A stretch of 64,000 bases of DNA from JBAXEO01 sp963789515 (lineage in GTDB: Bacteria; Actinomycetota; Coriobacteriia; Anaerosomatales; JAAXUF01). The notes under the pieces were generated by a model, which made no database searches, was not told where the DNA came from, and saw only the letters and a program-made list of their open reading frames with translations. This document shows positions 17,210-25,740 of this stretch, piece after piece. Numbering within the stretch: the first letter of the stretch is position 1; every line of letters begins with the position of its first letter. Location: contig CAWBKW010000006.1 in the NCBI GenBank assembly GCA_963789515.1, forward strand, positions 21,061-85,060, written 5' to 3'. The translations under genes and the position numbers were made by a program.

Positions 17210-18164
17210 CTAGACCTCAGAGGCCTCGATGGGATTCTCGGCGGCAGCCAGGGCGACGCGACGGGCCTGTCCCTTGGTCTGCACCACGACCACCCCCACG
17301 ATCGCCACCGCGCCACCGACGATGGTGAGCACCGTCGGGAGCTCGCCGAGCCAGACCCAGGCGATCGCCATCGCCAGCACGGGCGCGAGGTAGAGGAAGG
17401 ACGACAGAATCGAAGCCGGCATGCGCGCAAGGGCGTAGTTCCACAGCACGTAGGCGATCGCAGCCGGGAAGATGCCCAGGTAGATGATGGCGAGCGTCGC
17501 CGAGGGTGCGGCTTGGGGCATCTGCGCGACGAGGCCGGGAGCGAAGAACAGCAGCGGGATGGTCCCGGCCCAGATCGAGTAGCTGGTGAACTCGAGCGCC
17601 GAATAGTGCGTCAGCGGCTGTTTCGAGATGATGAAGAACGCCGAGGTCGACACCGCCGCGAGCAGGATCAGGAGCGCTCCCGGGTCGAAGCTCAGCCCCG
17701 TGCCCTGGCTGAGCGAGATCACGGCGACCCCCACGAACGCGATGGCGATACCGAGCCACCCGAGGACGGTCAGCCGCTCGCCGAGAAAGGCCATCGACAT
17801 CAGGGCGGTGAACACGGGGCCGGCCGCGATGAGCAGCGACGCGGCGCCTGACTCGACCGTCATCTCGCCGAAGTTGAGCGCCACGTGGTAGATCGTGATG
17901 CCGGTGAGCCCTGCGGCGGCGATTCGCCCGAGGTCACGTGCGTCCGGAAGCCGCATGCGGGTGACGAGCGCATAGAGCGCGAGAACCACAGACGCCGTGC
18001 CGAAGCGCAGCAGAGCCACCTCGCCCGGGCCGTACCCGCCGGGGCCGGGAACACCGGTCGGGAGTGAGCCGCATGCCCGCCCTGATGCCGGCGAAGGCCG
18101 ACGCCCACAACAAGAGCGTCACCGCGATCGCGGCCCAGGTCCTGGGGTCGCGTTTCCAGCTCAT
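17210..18164 (-). CDS. EamA/DMT-family exporter (one frameshift)
   Basis: Drug/metabolite transporter with two EamA repeats and about ten helices. The N-terminus (MSWKRDPRTWAAIAVTLLLW, AFAGIRAGMRLTP) is in one frame. A single-base shift near 18058 moves to the frame reading TGVPGPGGYGPGEVALLRFG and the remaining nine helices, including the second repeat GALLILLAAVSTSAFFIISK and WLGELPTVLTIVGGAVAIVG. Restored length is about 317 residues, normal for the family. Substrate is not predictable. The open frame starting at 18019 alone would lack the first helix, so the full span is annotated. Confidence 0.83.
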
Positions 18165-18224
18165 GAGGTCCCTTCGTCGGCCGAGCGCGCGAGTAGCCAG
18201 TCTAGCCGCACGGCGCGGCAGGTT

Positions 18225-18971
18225 CTAGCCGAACTGCGACACCCTGATACGCCCACCGTCGCCGGGCTCGCCCGCACCGATCGCTTCGAGATCGTCGAGC
18301 AGTGCGAACAGCCGCTGGCGGCACTCCGGGATATTGAAGTACGCACCTCGGAGGATTCTCTCTGCGGTCATGACGAAGGGGTCCCAGACCGCGAGTTCGT
18401 CGGCGCACTCGGCTATCAGGTCGCGGAGCGCCGCCTCGGTCCACTCCAGGTGGAACTGCAGACCCACCACCCGTCCGTCGAAGACGAACGCCTGGTTCGC
18501 GCAGACCTCACTCGACAGCGACGGGGCGATTCCCACCGGCAGCTCGAAGGTGTCGCCGTGCCACTGGCCGACGATCACCGGCCCGTCCCACTTGGAGAAC
18601 AGCGGCCCCGCTGCGCCCTCCAGCGTGCGCTCGACGGGGAACCAGCCTATCTCGGGGTGCTCGTTGCGGCGCACCGTCCCCCCGAGCACCTCGGCGAGGA
18701 TCTGCGCGCCGAGACAGATGCCGAGCACAGGGCGACCTGCGGCGATGACGGCGGCGATGAAGTGCTTCTCTGCGCGAAGCCACGGGGAGGCGGACTCATC
18801 GTCGGCAGACATCGGACCACCCATGACCACGAGAAGGTCGATGTCCTCGGGAGACGGGTGCTCTTCGAGAAGGGCAAGCGAGGTCGTCAGGTCATGCCGA
18901 CGCTCGGATGCCCACTCCGCAATGGCGGCGGGGCCCTCGAAGGGGACGTGCTGAACCACGTGCACTCGCAT
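18225..18971 (-). CDS. Class I glutamine amidotransferase-like protein
   Basis: A 248-residue GATase1 domain. Visible are the oxyanion-strand LLVVMGGPMSADDE, the nucleophile elbow VLGICLGAQILAEVLGG (Cys near 95) and the C-terminal His-Glu pair in GLQFHLEWTEAALRDL. This stand-alone form resembles GuaA-like amidotransferases acting on gamma-glutamyl compounds or as detoxifying amidases; no synthetase partner is adjacent. All three triad residues appear intact. Divergent from the RCK genes. Confidence 0.85.
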   Translation of the reverse strand: MRVHVVQHVPFEGPAAIAEWASERRHDLTTSLALLEEHPSPEDIDLLVVMGGPMSADDESASPWLRAEKHFIAAVIAAGRPVLGICLGAQILAEVLGGTVRRNEHPEIGWFPVERTLEGAAGPLFSKWDGPVIVGQWHGDTFELPVGIAPSLSSEVCANQAFVFDGRVVGLQFHLEWTEAALRDLIAECADELAVWDPFVMTAERILRGAYFNIPECRQRLFALLDDLEAIGAGEPGDGGRIRVSQFG

Positions 18972-19164
18972 GGTGTCCCCCGTTTCTCTCGCGCGGCCTC
19001 CCAGATGATTCTACCCATGCGAGTGCAGGGTCGAGCCCCCTTGCAGCGAGCGATTCTCGCAAGTACGGGTGACGCGCGGCGCAACGGGTACTAGGATGGT
19101 GCGATGTTGAACGCTCACCCGAGGTGATCGGCCGTCGAGCCGCTCCGGACGAGGGAGTCCGCAC

Positions 19165-19812
19165 ATGCACGTGGTAATCGGAGGGTACGGCCGCGTGGGC
19201 CGCTACATCGCCCACGAACTCGAAGACAAGGGGCACTCGGTGGCGGTCGTGGACCGAAGCGCCGAGGTTTTCGAGGAGTTCGAAGGCATCAAGGGCATGC
19301 GGCTCACCGGTGAGGTGTTCGACCGCGACACGCTGATCAAGGCCGGCATCGAGCGAGCCGATGCGTTCGTCGCCGCTACGAGCGGTGACAACAGCAACAT
19401 CGTTGCGGCTCGCGTCGCACGCGAGCGCTTCGGAGTGCCGCTGGTGGTCGCCCGTATCTTCGATCCCAAGCGCGCGTCGATCTACGAACGCTTCGGCATT
19501 CCGACCGTCTCGGCGGTGCAGTGGTCGGCGTCTCGGCTCCTCGCCATGGTCCTCGACCCCAAGGCGCGCAGCGACTTCGCGTTCGGGCAGGGCGAGGTGC
19601 TGCTCGTCGAGATCGAGGCGACCCAGGCCGTGGAGGGCAAGCGCGTGCTCGACATCGAACTGCCTCGGGTCCTCTCGGTGGTCTCGGCCGAGCGTGACGG
19701 ACATGCGGTGCTGCTCACCGACATCGACGTCGTTCACGCGGGCGACCTGCTCTATATCGCAATCGACCGTGACTCGATCCCTGAGCTGCGCAAGCTCATG
19801 GGAATGCAGTAG
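19165..19812 (+). CDS. RCK/TrkA-family K+ uptake regulator, first copy
   Basis: A 215-residue protein with an RCK_N Rossmann fold (VVIGGYGRVGRYIAHEL, an acidic residue at VAVVDRS) and an RCK_C (TrkA_C) domain from about residue 135 (VLLVEIEATQAVEGKRVLDI). These cytosolic subunits bind NAD(H)/nucleotides and gate K+ transporters. The second copy begins ten bases after its stop with an excellent AGGAGG. The gene order permease/TrkA/TrkA resembles the mycobacterial Rv2690c-ceoB-ceoC locus (established knowledge), so it is probably the ceoB counterpart. No TrkH/KtrB subunit is in the window. Confidence 0.88.
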   Translation: MHVVIGGYGRVGRYIAHELEDKGHSVAVVDRSAEVFEEFEGIKGMRLTGEVFDRDTLIKAGIERADAFVAATSGDNSNIVAARVARERFGVPLVVARIFDPKRASIYERFGIPTVSAVQWSASRLLAMVLDPKARSDFAFGQGEVLLVEIEATQAVEGKRVLDIELPRVLSVVSAERDGHAVLLTDIDVVHAGDLLYIAIDRDSIPELRKLMGMQ

Positions 19813-19821
19813 GAGGCCGCC

Positions 19822-20544
19822 ATGAAGGTCGTCATTGTCGGAGCCGGCAAGTCCGGTCTCTATCTCGCACAGGAGCTGAAGTCAGAGCACGAAGTGACGC
19901 TCATCGAGAGCCGCTTCGACCGCTCTGACGTGGTCGCGGCAATGATGCCCGACATCCACGTCGTGCACGGCGATGCGTGCGAGACCGATGTACTCGAACA
20001 CGCACAGATCGGTTCGGCCGACCTCGTTATCGCGGCAACCGGCGACGACGAAGACAATCTCGTGGTGGCGATGCTCTCCAAGCACTTCGGGAGCGAGAAG
20101 GTCTTCGCGCGCATCAACCATCCCAAGAACGAGTGGCTCTTCACCAAGGACTTCGGCGTCGACGTGCCGGTCTCTTCCACTTCGATGATGCTTTCGCTGG
20201 TGGAGAAGGAGGTCGGCTTCGGCGACCTCATCACGCTCTTGCGCCTGCAGGCCGACAACGTCTCGATCGAGGAGATCACCCTGCCGCCGACGGCCTCGGC
20301 TGTCGGCAAACAGCTCATGGACCTCTCGCTGCCGGAGAACTGCCACATCATGGCGATCATCACCCCGACCGGCGAACTCACGATCGCCAAGGGGGACACG
20401 CTGCTCAGTGCCGGTGACGAGCTACTGCTCATCTCCGACGGCCAGCGCGACGACGAGGTCTGCACTGCCCTGGGCGTTGGCAAGGAAGCAATCGTCTCGG
20501 CAGCCGACGCGGTCGCAAGCCACGCCGACGACGCTGGCGCCTAG
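19822..20544 (+). CDS. RCK/TrkA-family K+ uptake regulator, second copy
   Basis: 240 residues, same architecture as the upstream copy: VIVGAGKSGLYLAQELKSEH (Rossmann loop GAGKSG), LVIAATGDDEDNLVVAML, then an RCK_C domain around ITLPPTASAVGKQLMDLSLP and a short Ala/Asp-rich tail. The ATG follows AGGAGG; the two copies are evidently cotranscribed. Its TAG stop overlaps the TAG stop of the convergent permease within the palindrome CTAG, so the three genes form a tightly packed K+ homeostasis cluster. The two copies are clearly divergent paralogues, suggesting a hetero-oligomer. Confidence 0.88.
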   Translation: MKVVIVGAGKSGLYLAQELKSEHEVTLIESRFDRSDVVAAMMPDIHVVHGDACETDVLEHAQIGSADLVIAATGDDEDNLVVAMLSKHFGSEKVFARINHPKNEWLFTKDFGVDVPVSSTSMMLSLVEKEVGFGDLITLLRLQADNVSIEEITLPPTASAVGKQLMDLSLPENCHIMAIITPTGELTIAKGDTLLSAGDELLLISDGQRDDEVCTALGVGKEAIVSAADAVASHADDAGA

Positions 20545-22442
20545 TTCTGCGGGGCGCGCTCGGACTTGACGACCTGCTCGGGCTCGTCGTCGAAGTCGGG
20601 ATGGTAGGGCACATCGGTGACGATGACACCCTCCTGCCCGAACAGCTGCTGCTTGATCCAGAACGAGGTCTGGTCGTGGAGCATCGCGTCGGCGGCGTTG
20701 GTCGGCGCGTACTCCGGCAGGATCACCGTCACGACGTGGTCCTTGCTCGGCCGCGGGATGTTGCGCACGTAGTCGACCAGCGGGGCGATCACCTCGCGGT
20801 ACGGCGACTCCACGACGTTCAGCCGGATCCCCATCTGGGCCTTGTCCCAGCGAGCGCGAAACTCCTCGCCCTGCTCGCCGGACACGTCGATGTAGAGCGC
20901 CTCGGTGGTGTCGGCGCGTAGTGTCTTGGCGTACTGGAGCGCCCTGACCAGGCGTCGGTCGATGTCCTTCACCAGGACGATCACGTGATTGTGCAGGCGG
21001 TTGTAGGCCTGCCAGTTCAAGTCGGCGAGCTCGTCGTCGGGCAGAGCGAGCTCGGCTCGGACCATGTCGTAGCGCCGCTTCACCCAGGCGAAGTAGGAGA
21101 CCATGATCGGCACGATGACCACGACGATCCAGCCGCCAGCGGTGAACTTCGTGATCGCGATGACCGAGAAGACGATTCCGGTGGTGATCGCGCCGACAAC
21201 GTTGATGATCGCCGATCGCTTCCAGTTGGGGTCGTCCTTGAAGCGGAACCAGTGCAGCACCATTCCCGATTGCGAGAGCGTGAAGCACATGAACACGCCG
21301 AGGGCATACAGCGGAATCAGCGCGCTGGTCTTGCCCTGGAATCCGATGATGAGGACTGCCGCGGCACCTGTCAGCAAGAGGATGCCGTTGCTGTGCACCA
21401 ACCGGTAGCCCTTGTCCTTGAGCTGGTGCGGCAGGAAGTCATCGGTCGCCATGAACGAGCCCAGCCGAGGGAAGTCCGCGTAGCTCGTGTTCGCCGCAAC
21501 GACGAGGATGCCCATCGTGGCGAACGAGATCAGGTAGTAGATGATGCCCGTGCCGAAAAGCTGGCGCGAGATCTGGCTGATCACCGTCTCGGTCTCGACG
21601 TCTCGGACGCCCGCGGTGACCGCGATCCAGCTGATTCCCAGGAAGAGGACGAGCAGAATGCCCGCCATCCAGGTAAGCGTCTTGGCGGCGTTCTTCGAGA
21701 CCGGCTCCCTGAACGCCTGGACGCCGTTGGCGATCGCCTCGACACCCGTCATGGCCGCACAGCCCGACGCGAAGGCGCGCAGGAGCAAGAAGAGAGTGAA
21801 GGTCTGCACAGGTTCGATCGCCTCGCTGGCGGAGGGAACCGTGAGGGCCGCGGTTCCCTTGGTGAGAGCTACGAACAACCCGTACACGATCATGAGTACG
21901 ATCAGGCCGATGAATGCGAACGTCGGACCGGCGAAGAGCGCTCCGGACTCCTTCACGCCGCGCAAGTTGCCGACCATGAGCAGCACGACGAAGAAGAGCG
22001 CGATGGGCACCGTCCATCGGTACAGCTGGGGAAACGCCGACGTGATCGCAGCTGTGCCGCTCGAAATGGACACGGCGACGGTGAGGACGTAGTCGACCAG
22101 CAGCGACGCGCCTGCGACGAGCCCGGCCATGTCGCCGAGGTTCTCCTTGGCCACGATGTAGGAGCCGCCGCCCGAGGGATAGGCGCGAATTGTCTGCCTG
22201 TACGAGAGCGAGACGATGATGAGGAGCACGCCGATCGCGATGGCGACCGGCCACGCGAGGTGCAGGAACGCGGCTCCGGCGAGTGAGAGTACGAGAATGA
22301 TCTCGCCGGTGGCGTAGGCGACCGAGGAGATTGCGTCGCTTGAGAAGACCGCGAGCGCGATGGGGTTGCTCAGGCGCTGATGCCGGGACTCCTCGTTGTG
22401 AAGCGGATCGCCCAAGAAGATGTTCTTGACGCGGCTGGCCAT
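20541..22442 (-). CDS. APC-superfamily permease, KimA-like K+ transporter candidate
   Basis: 633 residues: about 12 helices then a cytoplasmic C-terminal domain of about 170 residues (from MVRAELALPDDEL). The N-terminus (FLGDPLHNEESRHQRLSNP, ALAVFSSDAISSVAYATGEI) and the TM region (YRQTIRAYPSGGGSYIVAKE) match the APC subgroup containing Bacillus KimA/YdaO, a K+/H+ symporter, and mycobacterial Rv2690c. The C-terminal domain with HNHVIVLVKDIDRRLVRALQYA is USP-like, as in KimA. Convergent with the RCK pair, which supports K+ rather than amino-acid transport. I see no ydaO-type c-di-AMP riboswitch in the roughly 100 bp upstream. Confidence 0.82.
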   Translation of the reverse strand: MASRVKNIFLGDPLHNEESRHQRLSNPIALAVFSSDAISSVAYATGEIILVLSLAGAAFLHLAWPVAIAIGVLLIIVSLSYRQTIRAYPSGGGSYIVAKENLGDMAGLVAGASLLVDYVLTVAVSISSGTAAITSAFPQLYRWTVPIALFFVVLLMVGNLRGVKESGALFAGPTFAFIGLIVLMIVYGLFVALTKGTAALTVPSASEAIEPVQTFTLFLLLRAFASGCAAMTGVEAIANGVQAFREPVSKNAAKTLTWMAGILLVLFLGISWIAVTAGVRDVETETVISQISRQLFGTGIIYYLISFATMGILVVAANTSYADFPRLGSFMATDDFLPHQLKDKGYRLVHSNGILLLTGAAAVLIIGFQGKTSALIPLYALGVFMCFTLSQSGMVLHWFRFKDDPNWKRSAIINVVGAITTGIVFSVIAITKFTAGGWIVVVIVPIMVSYFAWVKRRYDMVRAELALPDDELADLNWQAYNRLHNHVIVLVKDIDRRLVRALQYAKTLRADTTEALYIDVSGEQGEEFRARWDKAQMGIRLNVVESPYREVIAPLVDYVRNIPRPSKDHVVTVILPEYAPTNAADAMLHDQTSFWIKQQLFGQEGVIVTDVPYHPDFDDEPEQVVKSERAPQN

Positions 22443-22541
22443 GCGTGACTACGACCTCTCGGCTGGTGCCAAACGCGCCGTGCGACGCGCGGGGGTGCAG
22501 CGCACCCCCTGCCCTGACAAGCTCATCTGCACAGGATAGTG

Positions 22542-22931
22542 TCAGTCCTCGCGCGGAGGGAAGCCCCCATGATCCGGTCCGCCCCAGAAACCCGTGGCGC
22601 TCGTTCCGTTCGGCGAGTCAACAAGGGAGTCTGCGGCGTCATCGCCCATCGCCTCAAGGATGTGCGGGATCTCCTCGGCGGGAAACGCCTCGAGCCGCAG
22701 CCCCTCCTTCTCGTCCTCCTCGATCAGCGCCTTCTGGTGCCCCCACAGCTCGCCCTCATCCGCGCCAACGACTTGGGATTCCCCCGCGGTGTCGACGACG
22801 GGCGGTTCGACGGCTGTCGCGTCACTCGCCACCGAGAGGTCCTCGCCGTAGTCGGCGGGAACGTCATCGACGGTGCCCGGAACGCCTGAACTGGTTGGAT
22901 CCGGATCGCTTGTGTAGTCATCGGGACTCAT
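22542..22931 (-). CDS. Acidic hypothetical protein
   Basis: About 129 residues from ATG 22931. The first 65 residues are Asp/Pro/Ser-rich and low complexity. A conserved-looking core follows (GELWGHQKALIEEDEKEGLR, LEAFPAEEIPHILEAMGDDA), then a Gly/Pro tail. No membrane segment, signal or catalytic motif. The longer upstream frame to 23054 is Arg-rich and unlike the rest, so I reject it. Same orientation as the KimA-like permease, about 100 bp upstream, so they could share a transcript. Function unknown. Confidence 0.6.
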   Translation of the reverse strand: MSPDDYTSDPDPTSSGVPGTVDDVPADYGEDLSVASDATAVEPPVVDTAGESQVVGADEGELWGHQKALIEEDEKEGLRLEAFPAEEIPHILEAMGDDAADSLVDSPNGTSATGFWGGPDHGGFPPRED

Positions 22932-23176
22932 GTCATCCGCCTTCTGGTCTGCGCGATCTCGAGTTACTTGCGGGCTGTGCCTACCCCGATTGTCCCCAAG
23001 CGGCATGCGCCGTTCACACGCGCCTACCGACCACCTGCCGACGATTCGTGCCATTCGCGCCAGCTTCGCAGCGTGCTTCAGCGGGTGCGGCGCATGCTCT
23101 TGCCATGTCGAGACACCCGGCCGACCGGCACAGTTCGGTCCGGGACGAACCGGGGGACCGGGAAGGAGTGGTTGGT

Positions 23177-24704
23177 ATGGCTGAACAGACGGCGTCGTCG
23201 TCGAATAGCAGGGGGTGGATCGTTACCATCGCGGGCTTGTGCATCAACCTCGCGCTGGGCGTGCTCTACACGTGGAGCATCTTCACCGCACGATTCACTA
23301 CGGTCGTCACGTATGGCGCCAGCGGCACCGTTGTGAAGGCCGGGGACGCAGGAGCGGTAGCCATCAAGGCCGGTGACGCCGCTCTCTACGGCATCAAGGT
23401 GCCTGCGGCCGCTGCCGGCAAGGTCTACGGCGCGACCGACTTCGTCGGCCAGCTCGACAAGGTGACCGGCGTCTACAAGGTGTCGAAGGTTCCCGCCACG
23501 GCGTTCGCTGAGGGCGCGTTCAACTGGGCGGGCACGGACGCACTGCTGCCCTACGCGCTCGCCCTGCTGTTCTTCGGCCTCACGATGTCCGTCGCCGGTC
23601 GCCTGCAGGACCGCTACGGGCCCCGCCTCATCGCCTCGATCGGCGGCGTGTTCGTTGGTATGGGCATGATCATCGGCGAGCTTTGCCGACTTCAGTCCGA
23701 CCGGTAACCACCTGCCGCTCGTCGGCGGCTTCGGCATCCTGACCGGCATCGGTATCGGCCTCGCCTATGCATGCGCCACACCGGCAGCGGTCAAGTGGTT
23801 CCACCCGAGCAAGCGCGGCCTCATCGCCGGCCTCGTGGTCGCCGGATTCGGCCTCGCCTCGGTCTACACCGCCCCTCTCACGACTCAGCTCATCGCAGGC
23901 TCGGGCGTGTCCCTCACCTTCCGTACGCTCGGCATTGCGTTCTTCATCTCGATCATCCTCTTCGCGCAGCTCCTGAAGAACCCGCCCGCGGGCTATGAGC
24001 CACCGGTGCCGCCGAACTTCAAGCCGCCGAAGAGCGCTGCTGCTTCCGTCGCCCTCAAGCGCGTGGACTACACGTGGCAGCAGATGATCAAGACTCCGCA
24101 GTTCTACAGCCTGTGGTTCATGTACGCCTTCGCTGCCTTCGCCGGCCTCATGATGATCGGCGTCATCGCGAAGGTCGCCCCGCTGCAACTCTCGGCGGCC
24201 GACTTCTCGAAGATGGCCCTGACCGGTCTGCTCGCCGGTGCGTCCCTCCTGGTCGTCGCGCTCGCTATCGGCAACGGCGCAGGTCGCCCGATCTTCGGTA
24301 TCATCTCCGACAAGATCGGCCGGGTGCCTTCGATGATCATCGCCTTCCTGTCGCAGGCCGCGCTCGTGGGCTTCCTACTCCCGAACGCGCACTCGCTCAA
24401 CCTCCTGCTCCTCTGGTCGATGCTCATCGGCGCCATGTACGGTGCCTGCCTGACCCTGTTCCCGGCAGCGACCTACGACTTCTTCGGGACGAAGAACGGC
24501 GGCGTGAACTATGGCCTCGTCTTCTCCGCCTGGGGCGTCGGTGGCGCACTCGGCAACTACGCGATCGGCTGGATCTACGACCTCTCCGGCAAGACTAGCT
24601 TCAACAACGCGTACTACCTGGCTGCCGGCCTGCTCGTGGTCGCCGCGATCCTGGCCTTCACGGTCAAGCCACCGCATCACGCCATGGAGGCTGACGCTGC
24701 GTAG
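23177..24704 (+). CDS. OxlT-like (OFA) MFS transporter (one frameshift)
   Basis: Major facilitator of the oxalate/formate antiporter group: RGWIVTIAGLCINLALGVLY and YTWSIF in TM1, LQDRYGPRLIASIGG after TM2-3, CATPAAVKWFHPSKRGLIAG, and the second-half loop FGIISDKIGRVPSM. The ATG at 23177 follows GGAAGGAG. The frame breaks near 23679: reading one base less gives GSFADFSPTGNHLPLVGGF and joins the downstream frame. The interruption at 23705 is TAA and is not used. Unusually, TM1 and TM2 are separated by a hydrophilic loop of about 75 residues (VVKAGDAGAVAIKAGDAALY and similar), predicted extracellular. Restored length about 509. Substrate probably a small carboxylate. Confidence 0.85.
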
Positions 24705-24732
24705 CGTTCTCTGGCATCTCGATCAAACCACC

Positions 24733-24760
24733 GAAGGGCCCCGCAGATGCGGGGCCCTTC
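24733..24760 (+). terminator. Intrinsic terminator after the MFS gene
   Basis: A near-perfect GC-rich hairpin (left arm gaagggccccgc, right arm gcggggcccttc, tetraloop agat) lies 29 bp after the MFS stop and is followed by the pyrimidine-rich ctcttgttcc. The T-tract is imperfect, but stem strength and position support termination. Confidence 0.75.
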
Positions 24761-24885
24761 CTCTTGTTCCGATCTACGTCGCTCATGGTCGCTGCCCGCC
24801 GCTCGCCGATGGGTGCCCGGAATCTCTCAAGGAGTCGCTCGTCACGGCCGATAGTGCCGAAACGGGGGATTGATCCGGGGGCGAG

Positions 24886-25455
24886 ATGGGGTTCAACGTG
24901 TCTACTCACCAGAGAATGCTTGGCGACCGCACGAACGCGACCCGGCAACGGTGGTCGATGTTTGGGCTGATCCTGGCTGTCATGCTTGTAGCTCCGGCAT
25001 TCGAGCGCACCGAGCCCCAGAGCATCCGGGTGGGCGCCGAGGCGGCCCTTGCGTCTGCGGCGGCTACCGTCTCGGGTGCCGCGTACACCGAACACCCTGA
25101 CAGGGTCACCAAGGCGTCCTTCAGCGACCTCTGGGTCACTTCGGCGGGCCCGTCCTGGAGGCATGAGGTCCAATGCGTCGAGCCTCCCGCGGGCGTTACC
25201 GCAGGGGAGCTGTTGGCCGTCGATCTCCGCGCGGTCGACCCGCGCGGCAAGCCTCTGGGTAACGCCCTCGTCGAGATGACCTGGGAGCTACCGGGAGAGA
25301 CTTACCGCGTGTCTGGCCGCACCAGCCCACTCGGAAGAATGACCAGTCGGCATGTTCTCCCCTCGGGATGCAAGGGCAGACGGTGCATCGTGGCCGTACG
25401 CGTCACGAGAGACCAGCTCGAGGGTCTGGCCTACTGCGCCTTCGTGCCCAACTAG
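24886..25455 (+). CDS. Secreted or membrane-anchored protein with Ig-like domain
   Basis: 189 residues. A single hydrophobic segment at about residues 24-40 (MFGLILAVMLVAPAFE) is followed by an Ala-rich linker and a beta-rich domain (GELLAVDLRAVDPRGKPLGN, ALVEMTWELPGETYRVSGRT) reminiscent of Ig-like/Big or carboxypeptidase-regulatory folds. Four cysteines in the mature part could form disulfides. The weak GGGGGCGAG before the ATG leaves the start uncertain. No family name is assigned. Confidence 0.55.
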   Translation: MGFNVSTHQRMLGDRTNATRQRWSMFGLILAVMLVAPAFERTEPQSIRVGAEAALASAAATVSGAAYTEHPDRVTKASFSDLWVTSAGPSWRHEVQCVEPPAGVTAGELLAVDLRAVDPRGKPLGNALVEMTWELPGETYRVSGRTSPLGRMTSRHVLPSGCKGRRCIVAVRVTRDQLEGLAYCAFVPN

Positions 25456-25561
25456 GTCGACCCGGTGACCTGACTCGTGGCCCCGCGGGCTGAGCCACTA
25501 GGAGTCAGCGAAACGCTCCTTCGCTCCGAACCGACTCCGTGTTGGCACCAGCCAAGAAGAA

Positions 25562-25592
25562 CAGGTCAGGAGCCCCATCGGCCCCTGACCTG
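25562..25592 (-). terminator. Terminator downstream of tRNA-Ala
   Basis: Inverted repeat caggtcagg / cctgacctg with additional G-C pairs inside, 10 bp beyond the tRNA 3' end in its direction, followed on the minus strand by a T-rich TTCTTCTT. Fits an intrinsic terminator for the tRNA transcript. Confidence 0.75.
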
Positions 25593-25601
25593 CGTATTCA
25601 C

Positions 25602-25677
25602 TGGTGGAGACGAAGGGGCTCGAACCCTCGACCCCCGGCTTGCAAAGCCGGTGCTCTCCCAACTGAGCTACGTCCCC
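25602..25677 (-). tRNA. tRNA-Ala (UGC)
   Basis: A 76-nt cloverleaf on the minus strand: acceptor GGGGACG paired with CGTCTCC (one G-T), D-arm GCTCAGTTGGGAGAGC, anticodon stem-loop CCGGC-TTTGCAA-GCCGG giving anticodon TGC, T-arm with GGTTCGAGCCC, discriminator A and an encoded CCA. The G-U-type pair in the acceptor is compatible with alanine identity. Confidence 0.95.
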
Positions 25678-25740
25678 GTGCGCGGGAGAGTATAGCATCG
25701 AGCCTCGCCGTGTCACTCTGCCCCAGCGAAGGTGACGACG

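Noticed and set aside
18019..18164. EamA gene starting only at 18019 as an intact nine-helix protein
   Set aside because: The missing first helix is present upstream in another frame, beginning with a normal start, so the gene is longer and frameshifted.
22443..22541. c-di-AMP (ydaO-type) riboswitch upstream of the KimA-like permease
   Set aside because: Only about 100 bp separate the permease start from the neighbouring gene, and none of the conserved riboswitch blocks can be recognised there.
23690..23710. Second selenocysteine candidate at the early stop of the OxlT-like gene
   Set aside because: The stop is TAA and the continuation is in another frame, so this is a single-base insertion, not stop codon recoding.
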